From the NCBI GenBank assembly GCA_030055595.1, contig JASFYH010000004.1:20770-84769 (forward strand): DNA of 64,000 nt. The letters are read 5' to 3'. Origin of the DNA: Archaeoglobales archaeon (GTDB lineage Archaea; Halobacteriota; Archaeoglobi; Archaeoglobales; Archaeoglobaceae). The translations under genes and the position numbers were made by a program. Shown piece after piece: positions 32,259 to 42,308 of the stretch; position 1 is the stretch's first letter; every line of letters starts with the position of its first letter. The notes under the pieces were generated by a model. That model was not told where the DNA came from. It worked only from the letters and a program-made list of their open reading frames with translations, and did not search any database.

Positions 32259-32472
32259 AGATCTTTTTGAGCTCCAAGCCTATTTCCAACCATGCCCACG
32301 CCCATATAACGCATTCAAATGCTCTTACCAAATCCGCTCTCAGAAGAAAGAACTCCGCATCGCTTGCATACGCTTTTATATTGTCCAGAAATCTTTTATC
32401 CCCCTCTAATTGTGTGATCCTTACTTTCAATCTCTTTAGCCACTTCTCTGTCTCCTCTTTCAGCTCCTTCAA
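32203..32472 (-). CDS. DUF357-family protein
   Basis: Short helical protein ([37 protein letters not shown]); overlaps ksgA. Confidence 0.7.
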   Translation of the reverse strand: MKELKEETEKWLKRLKVRITQLEGDKRFLDNIKAYASDAEFFLLRADLVRAFECVIWAWAWLEIGLELKKIYEIGSTHAGEQSDHREDR

Positions 32473-33712
32473 CCTTTCTCACCTTCAAATTAAGTCCATC
32501 CCGATCCAGAACGACGATCTCGTCTCCGATCTTAAGGTTGTCCTTGGACTCTATTCTCCAGATCTCCCCTCTGACTCTTGCAAATCCTTTTCCATTTTTG
32601 AATTCGACTACTTCTCCTCTCAATCCCATCACTTCCCCCACAGAGCTTCTCTTTCTCCTGACTTTGATGATCTTTATTAAAATGAATGTCATAAAACCCG
32701 CAATCCCAATTCCTATTCCCAAAGCAAACTTAGGAAAGAAATCGTAAAATTCCTTAGGCATCATAGGCTCTTCGAAGATCAGCAAAAGTCCGAGAGTCAT
32801 TGTGACTACCGACGCCACCGCTAATGCTCCATAGGTAGGAGTTAAAAGCTCTGCGATCAGAAATATGACCCCGAGAAGTATTAAGAAGATCCCGGCATAA
32901 TTCACATTTAAAACTCCAAGACCCGCAAAAGCCAAGATCAAAAGAATTGCTCCGACGACTTCAGCCATCATCCCCGGAGAAGTTAAGCCAAAGATCAGTA
33001 GGTAAACTCCAAGGAGTAGTAGGACTACTGCGATCTGGGGATTTGAAATTAAATCGTAAAGCACCGCTTGGATCGGTTTTTCAATTTCTAAAAGTTTGTA
33101 ATTTGTTGTATTTAGTAATACCTCTTTATCTGCAACTACAACTCTCATACCATTGATCTTAGCCAATAACTCTTCTCTGCTGTCCGCAAGCACATCAATA
33201 ACGTTCAACTCATAAGCTTCTTTTGCGGTTAAGCTAAGAGCCTCAGTAACAAAACGCTCCGCAACTTCTGGATTTCTCCCACGAGCATTAGCAAGATCTT
33301 TAACATAGCTTGCGATATAATTTATTGTCTTATTCTCCACCGCTGTTCCAGAGCTCGTCACAGGAGTTGCAGCTCCGATTGCGGTTCCATTTGCCATTCC
33401 CGCAATATGTGCGGAAAGAAGGATCACGGTGCCAGCGGAAGCACACATAGATCCTTTGTTTACATATATAACAATTGGGATCTCGCTGTTCATGAATAAA
33501 GACACGATCTTCTGGGTTGACGACAGCAAACCCCCCGGTGTGTCGATCTCGATCAAGATCAGTTCAAGATTTTTCTTCTTTGCCTCTTTATACGCATTTT
33601 CAAGTGTGATGTATGTGCCTTCTGTTATTTCTCCCGCTATGTTTACAACTCCAATCTCAACCGCACCTACATTTGCTATAAAAAGGATCGCCAGCAATAA
33701 TGCAAGTTTCAC
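32396..33712 (-). CDS. NfeD-family membrane-bound ClpP-class serine protease
   Basis: IDTPGGLLSSTQKIVSLFMNSEIPIVIYVNKGSMCASAGTVILLSAHIAGM, multiple TM segments, C-terminal OB-like domain. Confidence 0.9.
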   Translation of the reverse strand: MKLALLLAILFIANVGAVEIGVVNIAGEITEGTYITLENAYKEAKKKNLELILIEIDTPGGLLSSTQKIVSLFMNSEIPIVIYVNKGSMCASAGTVILLSAHIAGMANGTAIGAATPVTSSGTAVENKTINYIASYVKDLANARGRNPEVAERFVTEALSLTAKEAYELNVIDVLADSREELLAKINGMRVVVADKEVLLNTTNYKLLEIEKPIQAVLYDLISNPQIAVVLLLLGVYLLIFGLTSPGMMAEVVGAILLILAFAGLGVLNVNYAGIFLILLGVIFLIAELLTPTYGALAVASVVTMTLGLLLIFEEPMMPKEFYDFFPKFALGIGIGIAGFMTFILIKIIKVRRKRSSVGEVMGLRGEVVEFKNGKGFARVRGEIWRIESKDNLKIGDEIVVLDRDGLNLKVRKVEGAERGDREVAKEIESKDHTIRGG

Positions 33713-33764
33713 AAATTAATTTTGAAAAAGAGGGTTATATTTTTTACTGCTCTCTAAAATTTCT

Positions 33765-34247
33765 TTACAACTTATAGCCAATCTTCCTTAGAAACTCCTT
33801 TCTGACCCTTATGTCTCCTTCCTTCTCTATTCCTTTGCTCTTAAACCCATCAACAACCCCAATAATTCCTCTTCCTTGCTCTGTCTCGACTATGATCACC
33901 TCTAAGGGGTTTGCTGTTGCTGCATAGATCGTGCAAACTTCTGGAACCTCTTTGATCTTCCCTAGAACGTTTATAGGGTAAGCGTTTTTTATGAATATTA
34001 TAAAGCTATGCCCACATGCAATTTCAAGAGCTTTTTTTGAGGCAATTTCTCTAAGTTCAGGATCGTTTCCCTCGTGCCTGACCAAGCAAGGTCCTGAAGC
34101 TTCGCAGAATGCAATACCAAACTTGATCCCCGGGACAGAATTAACAAGAGCCTCATAAAGGTCTTCAACAGTCTTTATGAAGTGTGCGGTGCCGAGGATC
34201 ACATTGCAATCCTTCGGGACTTCGATCTTAACAATTTCGAACTTCAT
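33765..34247 (-). CDS. Adenosine-specific kinase family protein (DUF355-like)
   Basis: [21 protein letters not shown]...[20 protein letters not shown]...[24 protein letters not shown]. Confidence 0.8.
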   Translation of the reverse strand: MKFEIVKIEVPKDCNVILGTAHFIKTVEDLYEALVNSVPGIKFGIAFCEASGPCLVRHEGNDPELREIASKKALEIACGHSFIIFIKNAYPINVLGKIKEVPEVCTIYAATANPLEVIIVETEQGRGIIGVVDGFKSKGIEKEGDIRVRKEFLRKIGYKL

Positions 34248-34259
34248 ATTCTGTCCCCT

Positions 34260-34973
34260 TTATAATAAAAGAAGGGTAACTTCGGTTTTTTCTATGATCT
34301 CTTCCACTTTATCCTTGCCTATACTCTTGCCAAGTATTATCAGATCTGCGTCAAACTCGCTTGAGATTCTTTTTACCTCTTCGCCAATATTTCCAACCAA
34401 AACTACTCTATTTGCATTTAAGTCTGTAGAAATTTCTTCCAGCTCCTTTTTGATCTTTTCCTGAGCCTCTTTCATTCTTTTCGCGTGGCTTTCAGGTGGT
34501 AGCATGGGTTCTACTATACCCAAGAGCAAAACTTCTTTTCCCTTTTTTAGCCAGCCCATAGCTTTTTCAGCTTTTGCTCCTTCAGAATGGACATAAAGTA
34601 GTCGATCTAACACAATTTTTCCACGGTAAAACAGAATTGCAGTATTCGAAGCGAACAATTTCTCAGTTAATGGCATGTATCTCCCAGCGATCACAAGATC
34701 TGGCTTCTGAGCTTCGAGAACACGATCGATCTCTTTTTCGTATTCTCCAAAAACTACGCTCATTCCAATAACATTGTGCTTTTTTTCAAGTTTTTCTATA
34801 ATCTCTTCAGCTCTTTTAATGATCGGTAATTTGCTCTGTGCCAAGCTGAGCATTTCCCCCCTCTCAGACAATGTTATATTCCCCTTTGCACTCTTAGCGA
34901 AGATCACATAAACTTCCTCGATCTCAAGTCCCTCGAGATCAACTTCCTTGTTTGTGAAAACCACCGCTCTCAT
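34260..34973 (-). CDS. Universal stress protein-like (UspA-like) protein
   Basis: C-terminal DADLIILGKSIGKDKVEEIIEKTEVTLLLL; N-terminal related half. Confidence 0.55.
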   Translation of the reverse strand: MRAVVFTNKEVDLEGLEIEEVYVIFAKSAKGNITLSERGEMLSLAQSKLPIIKRAEEIIEKLEKKHNVIGMSVVFGEYEKEIDRVLEAQKPDLVIAGRYMPLTEKLFASNTAILFYRGKIVLDRLLYVHSEGAKAEKAMGWLKKGKEVLLLGIVEPMLPPESHAKRMKEAQEKIKKELEEISTDLNANRVVLVGNIGEEVKRISSEFDADLIILGKSIGKDKVEEIIEKTEVTLLLL

Positions 34974-36265
34974 TATGTCACCTCTCCAAGAGCCCTCTTC
35001 ATTTCTTCAACCCACTCACTAAGCCACTTACCAAGGATCTCGTAAGACTCGATCTCGACATTGTAGACATTCACAACACCGATCAACTGTCCTCTTTTGA
35101 TCTCTCCATCAAATACAGGTAAGAAAAGGACTTTTCTTATAATCTTCGGGTTTTCAACCTTTGCAGGCTCTTTTTCGATTAGATCAACGATCGTGCCGTA
35201 AGCGTGTCTCATGATATATAAGGGGTAAAGGATCGTGTTCTCCTCCAGTTTTACAGGTTCGATCTCAATTTCAGCAAGCTTGCCTTTTTTTACAGCAAGA
35301 TCTTCATTTGCAACGATCGGCTCCCATCTCGCGATCGGTTTTCTCCTATAAGCGAATGGTTTGAGGATCATCCCGTTCCTAAAGATCCTTCCAGACTTCT
35401 CATAGACCATTCTCGCAAATTTTTCTTCCTTTGGATTCATTTTAGGCTCAAAGTTGCCGATTGCGGTATAGTATACGTTCAAAACACCAAGCAGATCTCC
35501 TTTTTGTATCTTCCCATCTCTCTCAGCAAGAAAGATCGCATCTACGATCTTCTTTTCCTCCTCTACTTTCGAAGGCTTCCCTTCTTGAGCTACTTCGATA
35601 ACACTTCCAAATGTGTTTCTCATGATATGCAAAGGTGAAACTACAGTATTTGGCTGTAAAACGATCTCTTTTATTTTAATTCTTTCTACTTCTCCTTTTT
35701 TAACATCAATATTCTCCGCTGAAACCACTGGCTCCCATTCTGCTATGTAGCTCTTGAAATATCCAAAAAATCGTGTTTTAATTTTCTCTCTCTTTAACTC
35801 TCCACCTTCTTTATACACAAGATTTGCGGAAACCATATCTTCTCTAATCTTTATATCTGAGGCAGAAAAGCCAAATCTTCTATCGAGCATTCCTGTTTTC
35901 ACAAAGAAGACCTTCAAAACACCGACTATGTCCCCTTCCTCCACAATTCCATCCTCTACGGGCAGGAAAATTGCATGAGTTATTTTTTTCTCATTCTCAA
36001 CTTTCGAGATGCCTTTTTCAATAACGTCAAGAGTTGTCCCTAAGGCGTGCCTCATGATCGAAAGGGGAGCGAGAATTGTGTTTTCTGGAATTTCAACGTC
36101 TTTGATCTTCAATACCACTGGCAAACCTTTTTTTACCTCCGTCGTATTCTCAGCAATTAAGACTTTCCACTGAACAAACGGTGCAAGCCTATACCTCACT
36201 GTCTCCTTTTTTACCTTAAGACTTACAGTCTCTTTTCCGAGCTCCTTCCAGTAAAGGATCTCCAT
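34973..36265 (-). CDS. Protein of three tandem ~130-aa repeats (DUF22-like)
   Basis: Three aligned copies: WKVLIAENTTEVKKG..LAPLSIMRHALGTTLDVIEKG / WEPVVSAENIDVKKG..VSPLHIMRNTFGSVIEVAQEG / WEPIVANEDLAVKKG..LYPLYIMRHAYGTIVDLIEKE. DUF22 name recalled, not searched. Confidence 0.6.
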   Translation of the reverse strand: MEILYWKELGKETVSLKVKKETVRYRLAPFVQWKVLIAENTTEVKKGLPVVLKIKDVEIPENTILAPLSIMRHALGTTLDVIEKGISKVENEKKITHAIFLPVEDGIVEEGDIVGVLKVFFVKTGMLDRRFGFSASDIKIREDMVSANLVYKEGGELKREKIKTRFFGYFKSYIAEWEPVVSAENIDVKKGEVERIKIKEIVLQPNTVVSPLHIMRNTFGSVIEVAQEGKPSKVEEEKKIVDAIFLAERDGKIQKGDLLGVLNVYYTAIGNFEPKMNPKEEKFARMVYEKSGRIFRNGMILKPFAYRRKPIARWEPIVANEDLAVKKGKLAEIEIEPVKLEENTILYPLYIMRHAYGTIVDLIEKEPAKVENPKIIRKVLFLPVFDGEIKRGQLIGVVNVYNVEIESYEILGKWLSEWVEEMKRALGEVT

Positions 36266-36354
36266 GATGGCGTTTATATATGATTTTTGTTTAAAAATTT
36301 TCCGATCCGAAATAGAATCCCAGAATTTAGAATTCGTTAGCGACTATGGATCAT

Positions 36355-37176
36355 TTAAAGCTTCGAGCAATTTCCTGCAATGAACTCGAAGATTAACTTT
36401 GCTGTAAGTGTCTGCGTGATCTTGTTCTCGTCGGGAACGACTTCTACAAAATCAAGAGCTACTATTCTGTTCGAGATCTCGGAAAAGAGATCTAATAAGA
36501 TCCTTGGACTAATTCCAAACGGTTCTGGTGTTGATACTCCCGGAGCAAAGCACGGATCAAAGGCATCCATATCAATGGATAAATAGATCCTCTTATAATC
36601 CTCAATCAACCTTTCTACATCCCGGAAATCTTTCAATTCCCATGAGAAGAGGTAATCAATCCCACTTCGATCTGCAAAGACCCTTTCTTCTTTGCATCCG
36701 CTCCTCACACCTACAATTACGACATCAAAGCCTTGCTCGAAAACTCTTCTTGTGGTGCACGCATGATTAAATCTATTTCCATCAAATTCATCACGAAGAT
36801 CAAAATGAGCATCAAATACCAGAAAACAAGAATTTTTGAACTTTTTTGTAGTCAAAAAGCTCACACTGTGCTCCCCACCAAGAGCGATTGGAACACCAGA
36901 GATCTTACTCAACAGATCTTCCACTCTAACACCTATTTCTTCGAAACTACCATCACAGTTTATGTTTCCAGCGTCGCAGACCTTTGCAAGGGACAGATCG
37001 AAGGAGAAAAACTGTGAATAGGACTCAAGGTTCCAGCTTGCCTCTCTTATAGCATTTGGAGCGAATCTCGAACCCGGCTTGAATGACTGCGTTGCATCGT
37101 AAGGAATGCCGTATATAACGTATTCAGCATCTTTTATTTTTGAATTAGAGATCGAAAAATAGTTGTCTATATGCAT
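36355..37176 (-). CDS. speB: Agmatinase / ureohydrolase family
   Basis: ALGGEHSVSF, FDAHFDLRDEF, SIDMDAFDPCFAPGVSTPEP. Confidence 0.9.
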   Translation of the reverse strand: MHIDNYFSISNSKIKDAEYVIYGIPYDATQSFKPGSRFAPNAIREASWNLESYSQFFSFDLSLAKVCDAGNINCDGSFEEIGVRVEDLLSKISGVPIALGGEHSVSFLTTKKFKNSCFLVFDAHFDLRDEFDGNRFNHACTTRRVFEQGFDVVIVGVRSGCKEERVFADRSGIDYLFSWELKDFRDVERLIEDYKRIYLSIDMDAFDPCFAPGVSTPEPFGISPRILLDLFSEISNRIVALDFVEVVPDENKITQTLTAKLIFEFIAGNCSKL

Positions 37177-37562
37177 TAAGCCATCCTTTCAATTTTTCTT
37201 TTACCAAGAGATTCAATGTATATTACCTCTTTCCCAGCAGAGATCTTTTCCTTGAGATCATCAGGAATGGGGAGCTCAAAAGTCTCGAATGTGCTAAGAT
37301 CCATCAATTGAGCGTTATCCTTAGCTATACTAAGCACCTGTGCTCTTTTCCTCTCAACCATCGGAATGTAGATCTTAGCTGTAACTGGTTCGACAATACT
37401 CCTTTTTTGAGAATCAAAGATACCAATAGCATCTATTCTTGCTTTTGCTGCCCCATGCTTTCCGGGTTTGCTCACAGAGATGCTGATGATCTCACAAGGT
37501 TCTTCATCGATCACCACATAGCCCCCTTCTCTAAGTTGTCTGACTTCAGCCTGTTCTTTCAT
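37176..37562 (-). CDS. Translation initiation factor aIF5A
   Basis: SVSKPGKHGAAKARIDAIGIF hypusine-loop motif. Confidence 0.95.
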   Translation of the reverse strand: MKEQAEVRQLREGGYVVIDEEPCEIISISVSKPGKHGAAKARIDAIGIFDSQKRSIVEPVTAKIYIPMVERKRAQVLSIAKDNAQLMDLSTFETFELPIPDDLKEKISAGKEVIYIESLGKRKIERMA

Positions 37563-37603
37563 ATGAAAAGCGAATTAGGATAACAATTTAAAGCTTTTGC
37601 TTC

Positions 37604-38536
37604 TCAAACTCTAATAACGTTTCTCGCAGATCTGTATAGCCTATGCATTATCGCCTCACCAATCCCTTTTTCTTCAATTCCCTCAACAAGGATCACATCC
37701 GCTCCCATGTTCTCAGCTTTTCTCAATGCATCGAACAAATTCATGGCATAGCTCTCCAAAGTCTCTCCAACTTCTATAACATTGCCCTCATAAATGTTTT
37801 TCCTCGCAATAACCACAGCATTCTTTCTTCTCTTAAGAAACTTCTTTATCTCCTCCTCTGCACCTTTTCCAGTGAAAACAAATAGATCTACAGAGATCTC
37901 ATACTGCCCGAAAAGATCTTTGCCGACTTCTAGATCCACAAGTTTTCTTAAAAGATCGGTGCTGACCGCTCCGGGGCGTAAAAGCTTTGGAGGTGTCACA
38001 GTAACGTCTAAAATTGTAGATTCAATGCCAATATTGCAATCCCCCACTATGATCGCATCGAGGTTTTCCCCAAAATCAGAAATTACATGTTCGAATTTGG
38101 TTGGGCTCGGTCTTCCCGAGATGTTTGCAGAAGGGACTACGATTGGTTTATCCAGCTTTCTAGTCAGTTTTAATGGGATCTCGTGAGAGGGCATTCTTAC
38201 CGCTACCTTGTCAGAATTTGCGGTCACTATTGATGGGATCTTCTTATTTTTAAGAATTAGCGTGAGAGAACCGGGAAAAAAGTTCTTAATGAGCTTCTCT
38301 GCAACTTCGTTTACTTCTGCGATCTCGTAGATCTCCTCAACTTTGCCAACACCCACTATGAGCGGTTTATCTTTCGGTCTTTTCTTTAGCTCATAAAGTC
38401 TCTCTACCGCTTCTTCATTAAACGCATCACAGCCCACCCCATAAACAGTTTCAGTTGGAAAGGCTACAATACCCCCTCTTCTCAGGATCTTAACCGCTTT
38501 CTCAATATCACTTTCCACGGGATAGAGAAGCTCCAT
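37604..38536 (-). CDS. L-threonylcarbamoyladenylate synthase (Sua5)
   Basis: GGIVAFPTETVYGVGCDAFN, KKRPKDKPL, VRMPSHEIPLKL; C-terminal Sua5 domain. Confidence 0.93.
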   Translation of the reverse strand: MELLYPVESDIEKAVKILRRGGIVAFPTETVYGVGCDAFNEEAVERLYELKKRPKDKPLIVGVGKVEEIYEIAEVNEVAEKLIKNFFPGSLTLILKNKKIPSIVTANSDKVAVRMPSHEIPLKLTRKLDKPIVVPSANISGRPSPTKFEHVISDFGENLDAIIVGDCNIGIESTILDVTVTPPKLLRPGAVSTDLLRKLVDLEVGKDLFGQYEISVDLFVFTGKGAEEEIKKFLKRRKNAVVIARKNIYEGNVIEVGETLESYAMNLFDALRKAENMGADVILVEGIEEKGIGEAIMHRLYRSARNVIRV

Positions 38537-38609
38537 ACGAAGAATTCATTTGACTACTTTTAAATCTTGCTGAACAAAAGCTTTTTTATCCCGATAAAGT
38601 ATTGAACTC

Positions 38610-39533
38610 ATGGCTGAAGACAGATTCCAAGCAATTGTAAATGAGATCTACGAACGGTTTAAAGGTTATGGTGTCACAAAAAAAGAGATCGAAAATAGGT
38701 TAAAGCTTTTGCTTTTCGAATTCAAAGTTCCAGAAGAGGAAGCAAGAAAGACGATAATAAACGGTTTGAGAAAAAGTTATAACATTGCGAAAGTCGATTT
38801 AAAGTCCCCTATCGTAAAGATCTCCGAAATAGAGCCGAAACAATGGGTTAGTCTGAAATGTAAAGTGATCCAGCTTTGGGAACCAAATAGTCCAACGATC
38901 GCTCAGACAGGACTTATTGGAGATGAGACTGGAACTGCGCGATTTGTTGTTTGGTCAAAGGCTAATAAAAATAAACTTGAAGAGGGGAAAAGCTATCTTT
39001 TCGAGAAAGTCGTAGTAGATGAATTTATGGGAATTAAGAGCATAAAAGTGACTAGTGCAAGCGATATAAAGGAGATCTCTGAAGAGATTGAAGTTAAAGA
39101 GGGGGGCGAAGAGGTTGAAGTCATTGGAGCTCTCGTTGCAATTCAGCAGAATAGTGGATTGCTTCAGACTTGCAAGAGCTGTGGGAGAGTTGTAAAAGCG
39201 GGAGTTTGCGTTGAACATGGAAAGGTCGAGGTTAATGAGGTTCTGCGTTTGAGAGGCGTTCTTGATGATGGAGAGAAAACTTACGATCTCACGTTGAAAG
39301 AGGAGTGCGTTAGATCTCTAACAGGAATTGGTATTAAAGAGGCAAGAAAGCTCGCTGAAGAGCATTTGGATAGAAGTGTAGTCCTCTTAGAGTTGAAAAA
39401 AAAGCTTCTTGGAAGATATCTCCGTGTTAACGGAGAGCTAAGGTTTAGAACGCTCAACGCAAATAAAGTTGAATTTTATAAACCAGAAATAATAAAAGAA
39501 GTTGAAAAGACTCTTGAGGAGGCGGGAGCATGA
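38610..39533 (+). CDS. Single-stranded DNA-binding protein, replication factor A-like
   Basis: OB-fold-like repeats, Zn motif CKSCGRVVKAGVCVEHG. Confidence 0.85.
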   Translation: MAEDRFQAIVNEIYERFKGYGVTKKEIENRLKLLLFEFKVPEEEARKTIINGLRKSYNIAKVDLKSPIVKISEIEPKQWVSLKCKVIQLWEPNSPTIAQTGLIGDETGTARFVVWSKANKNKLEEGKSYLFEKVVVDEFMGIKSIKVTSASDIKEISEEIEVKEGGEEVEVIGALVAIQQNSGLLQTCKSCGRVVKAGVCVEHGKVEVNEVLRLRGVLDDGEKTYDLTLKEECVRSLTGIGIKEARKLAEEHLDRSVVLLELKKKLLGRYLRVNGELRFRTLNANKVEFYKPEIIKEVEKTLEEAGA

Positions 39534-40210
39534 TCAGAACCGCAAAGAGAGAAGTTGCAAGAAGAGTCTTTTCTAAAGAGTTCAATCTCTCCAAGTTTAA
39601 AGTTGGTGGAGAAGGGGAAAAGGAAGCGATCTATGTTTTAACTCCTCTTGGGCTCAGATGCAACAGGCTTTTCATCGTAGGTGTTCTACTCGAAAAAGAG
39701 GAGGTGAAGCCGGATTCAGACATGTGGCGAATAAGGGTTTCGGATCCAACAGGCTCATTTCTTGGATTTGTGAGCAAATTCCAATCCGAGGCTCTTGAGT
39801 CTTTAGCAGACTTAAACCCTCCAGAGATCGTAGCAATTACTGCAAAGGCGAAATTACTTGAAAGAGGAGAGAGAGCGATCCCACTAATAAGACCTGAATA
39901 TATAAATGCTTCAGACTTTGAAACGCGAGACTACTGGATCGTTGAAACCGCAAGGGCAACTTTAAAAAGGATCAAAGCGATTGAAAAAGGAGAAGATAAG
40001 ATCGTGCTTGAGAAATATAACCCTGATTTAGAGGATTTCCGAAATGCGGTAATAAATGCTATAAACAAACTGAAGGAAGAGCAAAAAGTATTGAAGAGCG
40101 AAGAAGCTGAAAAAAAGGAGGAGAAAGAGGAAAAAGAGGTTAGAAAGGATCTTGGATTTGAGATCGACGAGGAGATCGTGGACTTAAGTGATTTCGATAT
40201 TGGAGACTGA
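39530..40210 (+). CDS. RPA-associated protein (COG3390-like)
   Basis: Overlaps the upstream RPA gene by 4 nt; OB-like KREVARRVFSKEFN...SDMWRIRVSDPTGSFLGFVSKFQ. Confidence 0.75.
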   Translation: MIRTAKREVARRVFSKEFNLSKFKVGGEGEKEAIYVLTPLGLRCNRLFIVGVLLEKEEVKPDSDMWRIRVSDPTGSFLGFVSKFQSEALESLADLNPPEIVAITAKAKLLERGERAIPLIRPEYINASDFETRDYWIVETARATLKRIKAIEKGEDKIVLEKYNPDLEDFRNAVINAINKLKEEQKVLKSEEAEKKEEKEEKEVRKDLGFEIDEEIVDLSDFDIGD

Positions 40211-41110
40211 TCTTTCGTAATCCAGCTCTGTTGTAATTCCATTTTTGTTCAAGATCCTATTTGCCTCTTCGAGGTTCTTAGCGTCTCTTATTAGTCTTGC
40301 AGTCTCATTAATTTCAAAAACCTCATCTGCTTTGAAGTAAAAAATCAATGCGGAAAGCGGTGTTATAAGCACAGTTCTGCCCTTTCTTATCTTCTTCAAG
40401 CCCAGTTCCCCATTATAAGCCATTATCGGTATCTTACTTGCCTCGGTAAGAACTTCTTCGCAGAGCTTAAGCATTTCCGTGCAATCTTCTGCAGTTATAG
40501 AAGAGCATCCGAGAAATCCGCCGTTTCTAAAAAGTCCCGAAATATTCAGCATTAGTTCCTCAAATTTTAACTCTCCATCGCCACCAATCCCTGAGACGGC
40601 GACGATGCCACCGATCTCGTTCAGCACGGCAACGCTTAAGGCATCTGCAAGTGGACTTCTTACTCCGGATTCGTAACCAATAGCTATGGCATCTCCTCCC
40701 GCGTCAACTCCGATCACAAGTCCTATTCTGTTCTCTAAAATAAATTCTTCCAGTCCTCTTCCAAGTTTTTTAACGCCCTTTGTAATATCGAGTGCAACGA
40801 CTTTCCCTAAATACTTTGCAGATCTTGCGAGATTTGGTTTGACTCCATAATTGGTTCTCGTGTTCTCATTAACGAACGCCAAAACTTCATTGAGTTTTTC
40901 CATATTCTCAAGCTCCTCTATCGCCCTTGGTCCTGGTTTCGGATCAATAATAAGACGATCCCAGAGAACTCCCCCATGAATAACTTCGAAGTCGAAAAGC
41001 TTGAGGAAGTTTGCAACGGGAATGGTGCTAACTATATCTCCTCCACCGCCCATACCAAAAACAAAAGCTCTCTTTGGATCTTTTTCTTTGAGGATCTTGA
41101 TTAGATCCAT
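40184..41110 (-). CDS. DUF1152-family protein
   Basis: FVFGMGGGGDIVSTIPVANFLKLF, GVDAGGDAIAIGYESGVRSPLADAL. Confidence 0.75.
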   Translation of the reverse strand: MDLIKILKEKDPKRAFVFGMGGGGDIVSTIPVANFLKLFDFEVIHGGVLWDRLIIDPKPGPRAIEELENMEKLNEVLAFVNENTRTNYGVKPNLARSAKYLGKVVALDITKGVKKLGRGLEEFILENRIGLVIGVDAGGDAIAIGYESGVRSPLADALSVAVLNEIGGIVAVSGIGGDGELKFEELMLNISGLFRNGGFLGCSSITAEDCTEMLKLCEEVLTEASKIPIMAYNGELGLKKIRKGRTVLITPLSALIFYFKADEVFEINETARLIRDAKNLEEANRILNKNGITTELDYERSVSNIEIT

Positions 41111-41205
41111 GTCTGTTTGATAGGATCCTTGCTTATCTTCTTTTTGGTTTCCACGTTATTCAAAACTTGGAAAAGCTTATAATTGAGAGTGGGCAATTTT
41201 AGATT

Positions 41206-42300
41206 ATGAAGTTTCGGAGTTTAATAACAATAACAGTCTTGCTAACTGGTATCATGCTTTTTATAGGCTGTTCCCAGCCACCAACAGTTGTTGAAGAAAA
41301 AACAGATTGGTATAAGAATTTTAACACAAGTCTACACTATACAAGACAGGGGAAGATAACATTTTACTCCGCAGAGCACGGAGGAGCTGAGCTTATTACT
41401 GGGAAACCAATAGATGACTTTGGCTGTGTAAAATGCCATGCAAACACAAAGGCGAATGGTGATCCGATTTCGACTGAAACATACACCCCAGACTGCTACG
41501 ACTGCCATATAACTCCGGGAGACAAAGTAAACGACTCAAGATGTTTGGAATGCCATGCAAGGCAGAGAACAGAGATTGCAGTGCTTAATCTGACCGATGT
41601 CCACAAAGGAATGGGCTGTATGGACTGCCACAGCAAAGAAGATGTTATGGGAGATGGAAATCACTACCCAACATTGCTAAAAAGAGCGACTATGGTTGAA
41701 TGCACAGATTGCCACCAATACAACGGTAGTGCGGTGCACAATCTGCACGGAAAGGTTTACTGCACTTCCTGCCATCAAACAACTGTCATAACGTGCTACA
41801 ACTGCCATCTTGAAAGCGCTGAGAAACATCAGAAGAGGGCTTTCAGACCTGTTGCTGGTTTCGAGATCCTCGTGAATTACAAAGGCAAAGTGTATCCCGC
41901 AAATTTCATGACCGCAGTATACCACAACAGAACTTTCGTCACGATACAGCCGTTCTATTCGCATTCGATAAGTAAAGAAGCAAAGAAATGCGATGAATGC
42001 CATGGAAACGAGGTAATCAAGAATTATCTTGCGACGGGCAAGATCGTAATGACGAAGTGGAACGAAACCAACAAGAGCCTTTCGACAATCCGTGGAGTCG
42101 TTCCTTTGCCAGAGGACTGGAAATCGGTTCTAAAATTCGATTATATAACCTACATAGGAAATCCCTCAAATCCAGTAAAGCCTGAGCCATACAACTGGAC
42201 TTTTGTAAGTGGCGAATCAGAAGTTATGCAGATCTGCTGTGCGGAGCCTTTGACCAGCGAACAGATTCAGAAGCTTGCAAAAGAGTTCGGAAAACGTTAA
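41206..42300 (+). CDS. Octaheme c-type cytochrome lipoprotein
   Basis: Signal plus lipobox-like LTGIMLFIGCS; eight CXXCH motifs: CVKCH, CYDCH, CLECH, CMDCH, CTDCH, CTSCH, CYNCH, CDECH. Confidence 0.9.
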   Translation: MKFRSLITITVLLTGIMLFIGCSQPPTVVEEKTDWYKNFNTSLHYTRQGKITFYSAEHGGAELITGKPIDDFGCVKCHANTKANGDPISTETYTPDCYDCHITPGDKVNDSRCLECHARQRTEIAVLNLTDVHKGMGCMDCHSKEDVMGDGNHYPTLLKRATMVECTDCHQYNGSAVHNLHGKVYCTSCHQTTVITCYNCHLESAEKHQKRAFRPVAGFEILVNYKGKVYPANFMTAVYHNRTFVTIQPFYSHSISKEAKKCDECHGNEVIKNYLATGKIVMTKWNETNKSLSTIRGVVPLPEDWKSVLKFDYITYIGNPSNPVKPEPYNWTFVSGESEVMQICCAEPLTSEQIQKLAKEFGKR

Positions 42301-42308
42301 AACTATTT

